From Paludibacteraceae bacterium (lineage in GTDB: Bacteria > Bacteroidota > Bacteroidia > Bacteroidales > Paludibacteraceae): a stretch of 64,000 nt of DNA. Location of the stretch: contig JAFVTU010000020.1 in assembly GCA_017503075.1 (NCBI GenBank), positions 62,001 to 126,000 of the forward strand. The letters run 5' to 3'. Under the pieces are notes generated by a model. That model was given only the letters and a program-made list of their open reading frames with translations, was not told where the DNA came from and did not search any database. Shown here one piece after another: positions 40,927 through 50,900 of this stretch (its first letter is position 1; each line of letters starts with the position of its first letter). Both the position numbers and the translations under genes were made by a program.

Positions 40927-42072
40927 ATGAATATCTCTTTTCTTTCGTTACATGATGTAACGGCTAAATACAAAGAAGAAATCCATGAGACAGTGCTACG
41001 CGTGGTGGATAGTGGTTGGTACTTGCAAGGCAAGGAGAACGAGCAGTTTGAGAAACATTATGCCGAGTATATCGGCTCAAAGCATTGCATTGGTTGTGCC
41101 AATGGTCTAGATGCGCTCATCTGGATATTCCGTGCGTATATCGAACTAGGCGTGATGAAGCCCGGTGACGAAGTCATCGTACCTGCCAATACTTATATAG
41201 CTACTATTCTTGCGATTACGGAGAATGGCCTTGTACCAGTACTTGTGGAGCCACGCAAGGATACATTGCAGATCGATGATTCACTCATCGAAGAACGAAT
41301 CACTGAGCGGACAAAGGCAATATGTATTGTGCATCTCTATGGTCGAAATGCTTGCACAAATCATATTTTAGATTTGTGCAATAAGTATAATTTGAAATTA
41401 GTGGAGGATAATGCCCAGGCCCACGGTTGCCGTTTTAATGGTAAACGTACAGGAAGTTTAGGCTCCGCTGCTGGTCATAGTTTCTATCCCGGCAAAAACC
41501 TCGGTGCATTGGGTGATGGTGGTGCTGTGACGACGGATGATGATGAGTTAGCTGCTACTATTCGTGCGTTAGCGAATTATGGTAGTCAGAAGAAGTATGT
41601 GTTCAAATACACTGGCCGCAATAGCCGTTTGGATGAGATACAAGCCGCGGTGTTGGATGTAAAGTTGCGCCACTTGGATAAAGATTTAAAAGCCCGTCAA
41701 GCGATTGCGGATTACTACTATGACCATATAGACAATCCGCTGATTACATTGCCTAAGCGCTTACATCATGAGAATAATGTGTATCACTTGTTCCCAATTC
41801 TTGTAGGAGGCGAAAGGCTAGAGGCGAGAGGCGAGAGGCGAGACGAACTCCAAAAGTATTTGGAGGAGAATGGGGTAGGAACTGTGATTCATTATCCGAT
41901 TGCACCACATAAGCAAGAGTGCTATGTCCATGAGGTCTGGAATACTCCACAACTCTCGTTGCCTATTACAGAAATGTTGGCTGATTGTGAGTTGAGTCTG
42001 CCAATTAGTCCTACGATGACAATGGATGAGGCAGCGGAGGTGGTGAGATTGATTAATGAATGGACGGTTTAG
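40927..42072 (+). CDS. DegT/DnrJ/EryC1 sugar aminotransferase, FdtB-like
   Basis: A 381-residue PLP enzyme that aminates a keto nucleotide sugar, with glutamate as donor. Start at [10 protein letters not shown], one base after the previous stop. Seen: [32 protein letters not shown], the Schiff-base Lys in [16 protein letters not shown], and [12 protein letters not shown]. With FdtA this gives a 3-amino-3,6-dideoxyhexose. Residues about 296-307 ([11 protein letters not shown]) come from a class A heptamer insertion. The first 400 bases and the end are more GC-rich than the genes before it. Confidence 0.93.
   Translation: MNISFLSLHDVTAKYKEEIHETVLRVVDSGWYLQGKENEQFEKHYAEYIGSKHCIGCANGLDALIWIFRAYIELGVMKPGDEVIVPANTYIATILAITENGLVPVLVEPRKDTLQIDDSLIEERITERTKAICIVHLYGRNACTNHILDLCNKYNLKLVEDNAQAHGCRFNGKRTGSLGSAAGHSFYPGKNLGALGDGGAVTTDDDELAATIRALANYGSQKKYVFKYTGRNSRLDEIQAAVLDVKLRHLDKDLKARQAIADYYYDHIDNPLITLPKRLHHENNVYHLFPILVGGERLEARGERRDELQKYLEENGVGTVIHYPIAPHKQECYVHEVWNTPQLSLPITEMLADCELSLPISPTMTMDEAAEVVRLINEWTV
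41811..41848. repeat. Class A heptamers inserted in the aminotransferase
   Basis: GAGGCGA repeated three times in tandem, preceded by GGCGAAAGGCTA, all in frame. It replaces a surface loop in which family members have a variable short turn. Confidence 0.75.
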
Positions 42073-42105
42073 TGGACACTTCGCTATTGTTTAGAGTTGA
42101 GGGAT

Positions 42106-43650
42106 ATGAAGTTGAAATTATCTGAAATACAACGTGTATATGCTGCATTGAAACAAAAAGCGCAGGAATACTATCAACGAGGGGAGTATGTAGCTTCTTG
42201 GTTGGTAGTGCGTGAGGCTGTGGATGTGATACAGCAATTCAGTTGGGAGTATTGCGACGACGAACTGGAAGTACTGCTGGAACAATTGTCTAAGCAGTTT
42301 ATTGCTGATGTACCAACGAATTACCAAGGCGATGATAATCGTGTGGTGGTGGTAGATGACTGGTGCACCTCGTATGTGCTGGTGATGCAGTACATAGATG
42401 CATTGGTGGCAGCTGGTAAGGAGATATTGTATATCACTTCTAAGGACATTGAGGCAAGCAGTTATAAGAATATTATTCCAACCATCAAAGATTATCCTAA
42501 ACTCACATATTGCATCCTGCCAGCGGGTAAGCAAACGATAGAGAAATGGAGTAGGGAGATATATGAAAAGATACTAGATTTTGCTCCAGCCAAGATAGTT
42601 GCGCATATTGGTTGTGTGTCTGCTTTCTTGCCAGCATTATACAGAATGCCAGAGGAGATGCTAGTTTATCGAAGTAACTTGGACGATCAAGTATTTTGGT
42701 TGGGTAAAGGTGCGATAGACTATTGCCTAGAGTTTCGTCCGTTTGGCGTGGCTGTATCGCAAGATAGACGAGGTTTGAAAGAGGCGCAACAGTTGTATGT
42801 GCCATTTTATCCAATCAAAGATGGTAATCCATTTGAGGGCTTTCCTGACTTGCCAGAAGGTGCTGTGACTATCTTCTCGGGTGGAGATTTCTATAAGACA
42901 CTTGACCCTGATTATACCTATTGGAATCTTGTAAAGCAAGTGTTACAAGATAATCCGCAAGCCGTGATGCTGTATGCCATAAAGAACAGAATGGGTAAGA
43001 CAGGCGAGTTTTTGGACGCATTTGTGCGGGATAACCATTTGGAGAAGCAGTTTATTTATATAGGTTTCCGTTCGGATATATCGGAGGTATTTGCGCATGC
43101 AGATATTTTTATGGGTACATGCCCTGTATGTGGCTCTTTGACCTCGCAGTTGGCGGCTATTAATCATAAACCAATACTGCAATACTATTTGCCAGATACC
43201 TATGATGATGAGACGGAGCAAGCGGTATGTTATAATGCACCAGGACAGCAAATCTCGTTCTCTGAGCCAAAGGCGTTCTTGGCAGAGGCGAAGCGATTGA
43301 TTAATGATGTGGAGTATCGCAAGCAACGAGGTGAGGAAATGTATGCAGCGACATTGAAGCCTGAGCAGTTTAATAAGATATTCATTGATGCTATTACCAC
43401 GCATGTGGCTCCTTGCCCACGCAAAGAGGTGGATTATAAGGAGGTCTTTACCCGTTGGTGGTGGTTGGAGGAGATGGGCTTTAAGGATAATTTGAGTTTC
43501 TTGTATAGCAAGATGAAAGCATATAGCTTGTCGGTGTGCTCTGTGAGTTGGAAGTTCCACTATCGTAGGTACGTAGAGACGAAGTTGTTGAGTTGGAAGT
43601 GGTGGAAATATAGGATAAAGAGGTTATTAGGCGATGAGGTGAAAGGTTAG
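42106..43650 (+). CDS. GT-B type glycosyltransferase
   Basis: A 514-residue protein, start at MKLKLSEIQRVY. Residues 1-65 are helical; 75-260 form an N-terminal Rossmann-like domain (VVVVDDWCTSYVLVM); 260-420 resemble a GT-B nucleotide-binding domain (AVTIFSGGDFYKT, FIYIGFRSDISEVFAHADI, GTCPVCGSLTSQLAA, with a late Glu). Similar two-domain transferases occur in Bacteroidales glycan loci. The C-terminal 80 residues are Trp/Lys rich (WKWWKYRIKRLLG), perhaps membrane-associating. Last codons overlap a GAGGTGA word run. Confidence 0.8.
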   Translation: MKLKLSEIQRVYAALKQKAQEYYQRGEYVASWLVVREAVDVIQQFSWEYCDDELEVLLEQLSKQFIADVPTNYQGDDNRVVVVDDWCTSYVLVMQYIDALVAAGKEILYITSKDIEASSYKNIIPTIKDYPKLTYCILPAGKQTIEKWSREIYEKILDFAPAKIVAHIGCVSAFLPALYRMPEEMLVYRSNLDDQVFWLGKGAIDYCLEFRPFGVAVSQDRRGLKEAQQLYVPFYPIKDGNPFEGFPDLPEGAVTIFSGGDFYKTLDPDYTYWNLVKQVLQDNPQAVMLYAIKNRMGKTGEFLDAFVRDNHLEKQFIYIGFRSDISEVFAHADIFMGTCPVCGSLTSQLAAINHKPILQYYLPDTYDDETEQAVCYNAPGQQISFSEPKAFLAEAKRLINDVEYRKQRGEEMYAATLKPEQFNKIFIDAITTHVAPCPRKEVDYKEVFTRWWWLEEMGFKDNLSFLYSKMKAYSLSVCSVSWKFHYRRYVETKLLSWKWWKYRIKRLLGDEVKG

Positions 43651-43657
43651 AGGTGAA

Positions 43658-44734
43658 ATGAAAACAAAACTAGTATATGTATTGACTTGCGCTCCTGAGG
43701 CAACGTATATTGAGCAGGCATTGATCTCGATATGGTCGGCTCGCTATCATAATCCCGATGCGCATATAGTGTTGTTGGTGGATGATAAGACCAATGAGCT
43801 GCTTGTGGGCAAACGGGCAGAGGTGTTGGAGTATATCACGGAGAAGGTGGTTATCCCATTTGAAGATACCAATGCCACTATGATGTATCGCTCGCGCTGG
43901 ATTAAGACGCAAGTGAGACAATTGGTAAAGGGTGATTTGTTGTTCATCGATTGTGATACGATTGTAATGTGTGACTTGTCGCATATAGAGCATGTTGATG
44001 CGGATATTGCTATGGGGCGTGATGAGAACATTGACCTAGATAATGAAGATTCATTAGCAATAAAATCTATAATAGATAACTGTAAGATATTAGATGTCGA
44101 TATAGTCAAAGAGAAATATTATTTCAATAGTGGTGTAATGTATGTGAAGGATACTATTGTTACACATAAACTCTATGAATTATGGCATGAATTTTGGAAA
44201 AATGGTGTATCTATTGGGCTTAGTATAGATCAGCCTGCTTTTGCGAAAGCAAACATAAATATGCACCACCCTGTTGTTTTATTAGAAGATAGATGGAATT
44301 GCATAATTCCGACTCAGATTGAAGAAATATATAGTGCATATATTCTCCATTTTTGGCATAGTGTATCATTCTTGTATTCTCAGAAAGTGATGAATTATAT
44401 ACATCAAAATGGTTTAACAGATTTTGCAAAGTACTATATATTGCATCCTACAGAAACATTTTTGCCTTCAGATAATCATGTGTACCATTACAAATTGAAG
44501 GATTATATACGTTTTTATCGCTTGCTTGAGCGTACATTAAAATCTTATGCCAATCATATAGATAAATCTTTTACGGATTTTATATTACATATGCGCGGTT
44601 CAAGTATCATCGCAAATTGTTTGCGTGCTAAATTATACCGCATTGCTTCATTATTGATAGTTTTTGCAAAGATGTATAGGGTAAAACTTTCACCCAAGTA
44701 TGTACATTACACGAATTTTTATGCAAAGAAATGA
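43658..44734 (+). CDS. Family 8-like glycosyltransferase
   Basis: A 358-residue GT-A transferase: LVYVLTCAPEATYIEQAL, LLFIDCDTIVMCDL (DxD) and YFNSGVMYVKDTIV are GT8-like; the third metal/His contact is in LHFWHSV. To about 44035 the gene uses GC-richer codons, after that it is clearly AT-rich, so this gene also looks mosaic. Fourteen-base overlap with the next gene. Confidence 0.85.
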   Translation: MKTKLVYVLTCAPEATYIEQALISIWSARYHNPDAHIVLLVDDKTNELLVGKRAEVLEYITEKVVIPFEDTNATMMYRSRWIKTQVRQLVKGDLLFIDCDTIVMCDLSHIEHVDADIAMGRDENIDLDNEDSLAIKSIIDNCKILDVDIVKEKYYFNSGVMYVKDTIVTHKLYELWHEFWKNGVSIGLSIDQPAFAKANINMHHPVVLLEDRWNCIIPTQIEEIYSAYILHFWHSVSFLYSQKVMNYIHQNGLTDFAKYYILHPTETFLPSDNHVYHYKLKDYIRFYRLLERTLKSYANHIDKSFTDFILHMRGSSIIANCLRAKLYRIASLLIVFAKMYRVKLSPKYVHYTNFYAKK

Positions 44735-45413
44735 TACAATATTTCAAAAACTCCAGCGCAAATGGATGAAGTTGCGTTTGCAACCCATTCGCGTGTTTTG
44801 TTTGCACCATGTGTGCCAACACTTTGATTCTGATACAATGTATGCGTGCGATTGGATGGCATTAGATGAGTTTAAGCAGAAGATAATTGCTTTGCGCAAC
44901 CAAGGGTATCAGTTTATCTCACTAACGGCTGCTTATGAGCATTTGAAAAAAGATTACTTCCGTCGAAAGAAATATGCGGTACTGACTTTTGATGATGGAT
45001 ATAAATCGTTGAAAGAAATTTTACCATGGCTTGAGGAACAAAAAATACCCGCCACTTTGTTTATCAATGGCAAGTATTTAGATGGTAAATCATACCGCGA
45101 AACTCCTAAAGAACAGTATTTAACATATGACGAATTATTTGCCTTAACTAGTCCATTGATAGAGATAGGTCATCATGGATGGGAGCATAAATCGGCCAAG
45201 AAAATGTCTCATGAGGAACTAGTTGATTCACTGCAAAAGAATATAGAAATCTTATCTTCTCATCCACGATATATTCCATTATGGGCTTATACGTATGGAA
45301 TACACAATCAAAACTCTGATTTCACCTTGTTTAATAATGGAATGACCTTAGTATTGGTCAACGGTGGCAGAAATTATAAGTGGATCGGGGCGATAGATCG
45401 AGAATTGTTGTAA
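44721..45413 (+). CDS. Polysaccharide deacetylase family protein
   Basis: A 230-residue NodB-fold protein. AVLTFDDGYKSLKEI holds the DD metal motif, IEIGHHGWEHKS the HxxxH-like pair. Such enzymes remove N- or O-acetyl groups from glycans. ATG at 44721 chosen; an in-frame ATG at 44700 would overlap the previous gene more. There is no signal peptide, so it might act on a cytoplasmic lipid-linked intermediate. Confidence 0.88.
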   Translation: MQRNDTIFQKLQRKWMKLRLQPIRVFCLHHVCQHFDSDTMYACDWMALDEFKQKIIALRNQGYQFISLTAAYEHLKKDYFRRKKYAVLTFDDGYKSLKEILPWLEEQKIPATLFINGKYLDGKSYRETPKEQYLTYDELFALTSPLIEIGHHGWEHKSAKKMSHEELVDSLQKNIEILSSHPRYIPLWAYTYGIHNQNSDFTLFNNGMTLVLVNGGRNYKWIGAIDRELL

Positions 45414-45453
45414 AATGAATCCCATGCTCTTCAACTCGTTTGAATAATAATCC

Positions 45454-46686
45454 ATGTCTTCACGCTGTAAACATATCTTTCATTTTCTCCTCGTCGCGAT
45501 GGTGCTGATGAGCGTTACTTCGTGTGCTCGTTGGCGTGAGGCGAAGGAGGTGGTGGCAGAGGCGGAGAGGCTGCTGGAGGAGGGAGAGATTATGCAGGAT
45601 ACAGCGGTGTTGGCGGAGGTAATCAACATATTGGATAACCTGATAGTACGTAAGATATTTAAAGATGAACTGGCCAAAACTTACTATCTGATGGGGCGGA
45701 ATATGGATGATTATTGCCATGATTTTGCTGCGGCTGCTGATTATTATATTGAAGCAGATCGTTTGCAAACAACAGACCTTGTGCTTCGTGGTCGTATAAA
45801 TTCGTGCATGGGATTCCTTTGTAAACAAGATAGTTGCTTTACGGAGGCATTAGAGTTTTATCTGCGCTCTAGTTGTGCTTTCAAAGAGAGTGGAAACGAG
45901 TGGTATTATGCACATAATCTGCTGAATGTAGCAGAGCAACATGTGTGTCTTTGTGAATATGCAAAAGCGGATAGCGTGTTGCAAATAGCGGGTAGTTATG
46001 ATATTGATAGTGCATATCATGCGAGAATGGTGGATGTGAAAGCACTTGCATTGTATAATCAACAAATATATGACTCCGCATTGGTTATGCTTCTTAGTAT
46101 CAAAGACTATCCACGTAATATAGAGGCGAGGTGCTATAGTTATATGAAAACAATGCATTGCTATGAGTCTCTCAATCAACTGGATAATGCTATTATTTAT
46201 GCCGAATATATAATTAGTAATTCGAAAAATCCAGCATATCGTTCAAATGCATACTTTTATTTAATGACTAATGCAAAGTGGCATAATGATATCAATAGTT
46301 TATCTATCTATTCTCATGCTCGTGAGGATGAAGATCGAAAACTTCAACATGATACTGAATTGTGTTCGCAGGCGATCATAAAACTACAAACATATTTAGA
46401 GGCAACGAATTATACAAAACTTATTATATCAATAGTTGCTGCGCTATTTGTTGTATTAAGTACCGGAATTTGGTTAGTTTATAAATGTTATCGTGGTGTA
46501 CTACAGAAGCACGCTAAAGAAAAACAGGATAGGCGCGATTTGTTAGTACGAAGAATATATGATCATTCCATCTATTTCACGTCCAATAAGGTATGGCAAG
46601 ATTATAAGAAGTTGCGCGAATTTGCTAATAGTCATTTTGATAATATGTTCTATAAGTTGGAAGATGCCTATCATCTTAGTGAGTAG
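45454..46686 (+). CDS. TPR/HTH-type regulator, N-terminal part, ends at in-frame TAG
   Basis: A 410-residue lipoprotein-like regulator: lipobox SVTSC at 20-24, TPR-like helical repeats 30-310, a transmembrane helix about 330-352 (LIISIVAALFVVLSTGIW), then a cytoplasmic linker. Homologous Bacteroidales regulators end in a LuxR-like helix-turn-helix. Here the sequence stops with HLSE and TAG, yet the same frame continues with that domain (see next entry). As written, the protein has lost DNA binding. The DUF3244-like gene downstream is the usual neighbour of such regulators. Confidence 0.8.
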   Translation: MSSRCKHIFHFLLVAMVLMSVTSCARWREAKEVVAEAERLLEEGEIMQDTAVLAEVINILDNLIVRKIFKDELAKTYYLMGRNMDDYCHDFAAAADYYIEADRLQTTDLVLRGRINSCMGFLCKQDSCFTEALEFYLRSSCAFKESGNEWYYAHNLLNVAEQHVCLCEYAKADSVLQIAGSYDIDSAYHARMVDVKALALYNQQIYDSALVMLLSIKDYPRNIEARCYSYMKTMHCYESLNQLDNAIIYAEYIISNSKNPAYRSNAYFYLMTNAKWHNDINSLSIYSHAREDEDRKLQHDTELCSQAIIKLQTYLEATNYTKLIISIVAALFVVLSTGIWLVYKCYRGVLQKHAKEKQDRRDLLVRRIYDHSIYFTSNKVWQDYKKLREFANSHFDNMFYKLEDAYHLSE

Positions 46687-46689
46687 GAG

Positions 46690-46854
46690 ATGAAGATATG
46701 TTTGATGGTATTATTAGAGTATTCGAACAAACAAATGGCTGAGATCTTGTTTGTGCAACCGAATACCATCAGCAAAGCCAAAAGTAAAATCGCAAAGCAA
46801 CTAAACACTTCTTCTACCGAATTACGCGCATCTTTGCTTGATATCTTAGTGTAA
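46690..46854 (+). CDS. Detached HTH domain of the TPR regulator
   Basis: Immediately after the TAG, in the same frame, the sequence gives MKICLMVLLEYSNKQMAEIL, then a recognition-helix-like VQPNTISKAKSKIAKQL and stops after 54 residues. It can start at ATG 46690, three bases after the TAG. Conservation of this domain suggests recent mutation, TAG read-through or separate translation. Confidence 0.6.
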   Translation: MKICLMVLLEYSNKQMAEILFVQPNTISKAKSKIAKQLNTSSTELRASLLDILV

Positions 46855-46945
46855 GTGATTCGTGTTTTTTAATTATTTTACTTGTAATCCATTGCATTTA
46901 TTGGTAATCAGTGGGTTATGTACTTCGTTTTTCCATATACTAATC

Positions 46946-46976
46946 TTTGGTATATGGGAAAATAGTTGTACCTTTG
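46946..46976 (+). promoter_or_regulatory. Promoter of the DUF3244-like gene
   Basis: TTTG 46946-46949, spacer 19, TACCTTTG 46969-46976; start codon 39 bases after. Confidence 0.85.
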
Positions 46977-47014
46977 CAGCTGATAAAACACAACTATTTT
47001 AAATCATTTACAAC

Positions 47015-47389
47015 ATGAAAAAGACAATCTTTTCTATTGCTATGTGCCTGATAGGCATGTGCAGCGCGTACGCAGTCAGTATGCCTGGTACTCCAATTGT
47101 ATTTGTGGATATATATGGCGTGATGCCATGTGATGACGGTCAAAATGGTAATATGGGTGGTAGTCCTGATCCTACTCGTGTGGTTGGTGGTATTGACATG
47201 GATGAGTTACATATCGCTATCGGTGGTGGTATAGGTAGTGTTGTGATTGTAAATCCTATTGATGATGAGATCGTGGCAGAAGAAGTGTTCACAGGACAGA
47301 CTTCTATAACCATACCAGAATCAGGTGCATATACAGCATATGTGACCGTAGGAGGTACTACTTATGCTGGTGATTTTGTAGTAGAATAA
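47015..47389 (+). CDS. Small secreted DUF3244-like protein
   Basis: A 124-residue exported protein: signal peptide 1-22 (MKKTIFSIAMCLIGMCSAYA), then a single beta-sandwich with ELHIAIGGGIGSVVIVNP and GAYTAYVTVGGTTYAGDF, the pattern of DUF3244. Such proteins are commonly paired with TPR/HTH regulators, as here. Gly-rich middle (residues 40-80). Function unknown. Confidence 0.75.
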   Translation: MKKTIFSIAMCLIGMCSAYAVSMPGTPIVFVDIYGVMPCDDGQNGNMGGSPDPTRVVGGIDMDELHIAIGGGIGSVVIVNPIDDEIVAEEVFTGQTSITIPESGAYTAYVTVGGTTYAGDFVVE

Positions 47390-47401
47390 TGTAATCGATT
47401 T

Positions 47402-47462
47402 TTTCCTCTCCCTCGCATGCTATATATTATATAAGGTAGTAGTGCGGGGGAGGGGTTGTTGT
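47402..47462 (+). terminator. GC-rich terminator-like hairpin
   Basis: CCTCTCCCTCGCA and TGCGGGGGAGGGG pair across a 28-base AT-rich loop, followed by TTGTTGTT. Confidence 0.6.
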
Positions 47463-47470
47463 TAATCAAT

Positions 47471-47680
47471 ATGAATCTTCAACGTATTCAAGATCAATTG
47501 ATGCAAAGGGTGTGTTCCGAGCATCATTCTCCTCCGCAAATTACAATTGGTGGTAATCAATTACTGATTAGGTGTTGCTGCGAAACATTTCGCAGGCAAC
47601 TTCTGCGAGAATATGAGTCGCTGATGTATCAAGCGATAAATGAAGATATGCGTAAAGAAATTAAGAGGATTTTGAGGTAG
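47471..47680 (+). CDS. Short hypothetical protein
   Basis: From ATG 47471, 69 residues (MNLQRIQDQLMQRVCSEHHS, then QITIGGNQLLIRCCCETFRRQL). The amphipathic pattern and lysine/arginine end look protein-like, but no family is recognised and it lies between remnants. May be a relic. Confidence 0.4.
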   Translation: MNLQRIQDQLMQRVCSEHHSPPQITIGGNQLLIRCCCETFRRQLLREYESLMYQAINEDMRKEIKRILR

Positions 47681-47681
47681 G

Positions 47682-47846
47682 GAGTCAGAAAAGATTTTGT
47701 ATTTAATTAGTGAGAATCCTCGTATTACTACACGTAAATTAGTGGATATTATTGGAATTCATGAGCGAAATGTGGCACGAAATCTTAAAACATTACAAGA
47801 ACGAGGTTTTCTTCGCCGCATAGGTGGTCGTAAAGAGGGCTATTGA
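47682..47846 (+). pseudogene. Remnant winged-HTH domain
   Basis: An open frame without start codon encodes KILYLISENPRITTRKLV, GIHERNVARNLKTLQERGF and RIGGRKEGY, the usual C-terminal winged helix of Fic or AlbA_2-domain regulators. The rest of the gene is missing. Confidence 0.6.
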
Positions 47847-47877
47847 CAAGTTGTAACACAATAGTTGTACTTTAATA

Positions 47878-47932
47878 ACCGACTCAACACCGAGAAATGA
47901 CCGAGAGAAAGGCGAGAGAAAGGCGAGAAATG
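47878..47932. repeat. Class B 11-base array before the STAND gene
   Basis: Five units in perfect 11-base phase: ACCGACTCAAC, ACCGAGAAATG, ACCGAGAGAAA, GGCGAGAGAAA, GGCGAGAAATG. Same family as the arrays around the nuclease and AAA genes 24 kb upstream. Confidence 0.85.
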
Positions 47933-47991
47933 TTGATATAGAAATAACTCTAGATTGATAACCATGTTCATAGATATAAGATATAAACTAT

Positions 47992-50900
47992 ATGACAATT
48001 AGAATTTTTCATATTTCGGATTTTCACTTGACAAGAAAATCTATTCAAGATTGGGAAGACTATCAAAGAGATAGTTTTATTCAGTTTGTTAATGAGAATA
48101 GAACTGCAGAGAATTTTATCGTATGTACAGGGGATATGCTTGACAAAGCAGGTGACGACTTGGGAGGAATACAAGAGGGATTGAAAAAATTCAAGAAAAT
48201 TGTTATTGATCCTATCATTCAACAAACTCAAATTTCTATTGAACGCTTTATTATTGCACCAGGAAACCATGATATTGATCGAAAAGCAGATAAAGAATAT
48301 ACTATAACTGGACTGAGAACAGAGATAAAAAAAGGAGGAGTTGATAAAATTAATAAGTATGTTAGGCAGTTACTTGAAGAAAAGGGAGAACCCGCCAAAC
48401 GTGTGACTGCATATTATGAGTTTATTTGTGAATTGTATAAAGGTCTATCAAATATTAAAACTTCATATCTTGGTACCGTTTACAATTACAATATAAAAGG
48501 GATTGATATATCTTTTTCATCATTTAATACGGTTTGGAATTGTAATGATGACAGAGACCGTGAAGAGGGCATTGCGATTGGTGAACCGCAATATCAGAAC
48601 TGCGAGAAAGCAATTCCAGATAATGCTGTCAAAATTGCCGTCATGCATCATCCATTGGATTGGTTGAAGTATGAGAGACAAACTATTCAAGCATGGATAC
48701 GTAAGGATTACAATTTATTGCTAATGGGTCATATACACGAAAACGATACGTTACTTACGATGAATCCTGCGGGAAATCTCATAATAAATTTTGCACCTAG
48801 TTTTACAGCTGATTTTCGTGAAAACTCTAAAACATACGCTAATGGATTTACATTAATAGATTATAACATAGATAATAAGCGATTACATTTCTCATATCAG
48901 AAATATAATCATCAAAATCGAATGTATGAATTGAATCATGAATATTCTGAGAATGGTGAGTTTATTGCCCAAATTACAAATGGAATGTCGGAAGACATAA
49001 ATCTTTTAATAGAGCGTTGTTTAAACGAATTACAGTCAAACTATGTACCCACGATTAATAGTAATATTATTCCACAAAAAGCAAACGCTATTAAAACATT
49101 GAATGAGGCTTTTGTAATGCCCCCTTTAAAAAAGAATGGCGATTATGATGGAGTTGAGGATTATACATTAGATTCTATTTTAACAGCTCGGTCAAATATT
49201 GTCCTTTTGGGACAACATGAGAGTGGAAAAACAACAATGTTAAAAAAACTTCTGCTTGATTATATTGAACATGCAGATGTATTTGGGGTAGTTCCTGTCT
49301 ATTATGATTTTAATGTGTTCTTGAATCAAGATATAGAGACTATTATCAAAAATTTTCTCTCTTGTAACACTCAGGAAGTGGAAATGCTCATAAAAAATGG
49401 GAAGATAGTATTACTGGTTGATAATTATAACCCTTCGGAGGAAAAAAGAGATCAAGTTAAACGTCTATATAGATTCCAAACTAATAATATAATTCGCATT
49501 ATTGCCACAACGAACTATGAAATAAATGATGTAATTCCTGATTTTTTTATCGAAAATAATGAAATTGCATTTGAGACTTACTTTATTCATCAGTTTAGGT
49601 CTTCAAATATACGAGATTTGATTACTAAGTGGTCGCCTGATCTTCAAATGCAAGAACGAAATCAAAAAATAGAGGATTTAGTTAATCGTTTTTGTTCGTT
49701 TGCATTGCCATGCACAGCAATGTCAATATCTCTTTATCTATGGAGCACTGAGAATACAAATAGAGAACCTGTAAACACAGCAATATTATTAGATATATAT
49801 CTTGAAATAATTCTTGAACGTATGTCCATCGATAATATATATGTAAAAACATTTGATTACGATAACAAAACAGGGTTGCTTGCATATTTAGCGCAGTCTA
49901 TTCATGATGAAATTGGAAAAAATACTGCATATACACTTACATACGGAAATTACATAACGAAAATAGAGGAATATATTATTACTGTTGGATATAAGGGGAT
50001 TGATGCGAATAAGCTGGGTGAATATTTTATTGAGCGTAAAATATTTGTGAAGCATGAAGGTCAAATTGAATTTGCGCATGCTTGCTTTTATTACTTTTTC
50101 TTAGCAAAGCGGATGGTGAAGTTTCCAAAATTTCGACAGTCCATTATAAAAAAAGATCAGTATTTTAAATATGATCGTGTTATTGAGTACTATGGTGGAC
50201 TTGTACGTACTGATAAGGAACTACTATCATTCTTATACGAAGAATTTACCAATATTTTTTCAGAAGTCAACTTTATTTATAATGAGGTGGACATGGATAA
50301 GTGTTTTACTAATATCATAAAAGGTCAAAATGGTTATGTTCCAATTATTCAAAAAGTCACGCCCAAAAAAATCATTGAAAATAAACCAACAGGAAAAGAA
50401 ACAGAAGAGAAAGTATTAGCTATCGCAGATGAAAGAATATCGCGGATCAAAGATGCGTTTTACGAACCGAAACGAGTCTCGCCAGATGCCCTAATATGGA
50501 TGCTAAGCAGAGCATTGCGTAATTTAGATGGTGTAGAAGATGTAGAATTAAAGCAAAATGTATATAATTCTCTTGTGAGGAATTCGCTAATCTTTACCGT
50601 GATTAATAAGGATTATTTTGCTCATTATGCTAATTCGCACAATGGAAATCTTCCGCCAATGTATAGCAATGTGAGAAATGTAGGCGAATTTTTGCGATTC
50701 ATGCCATTTAATTTACAAACTAATTTGGCTGAAATAATAGCAACTAGAAAACTAGTTGGCTTCTTTGAGAAAAAATTTAAGAATGATCTTAAGGGTACAA
50801 CTAGTGATGTGGAAAAGTATTTTTCACTTGGTATGATGTGGGATAGTACTGGCTTAGAGAATAAGAAGCACTTAAAGTCTTTTCTTCGTAAGGTTAGAAA

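Noticed and set aside
42943-43560. 205-codon minus frame inside the GT-B gene
   Set aside because: Antisense shadow; composition unlike a real protein.
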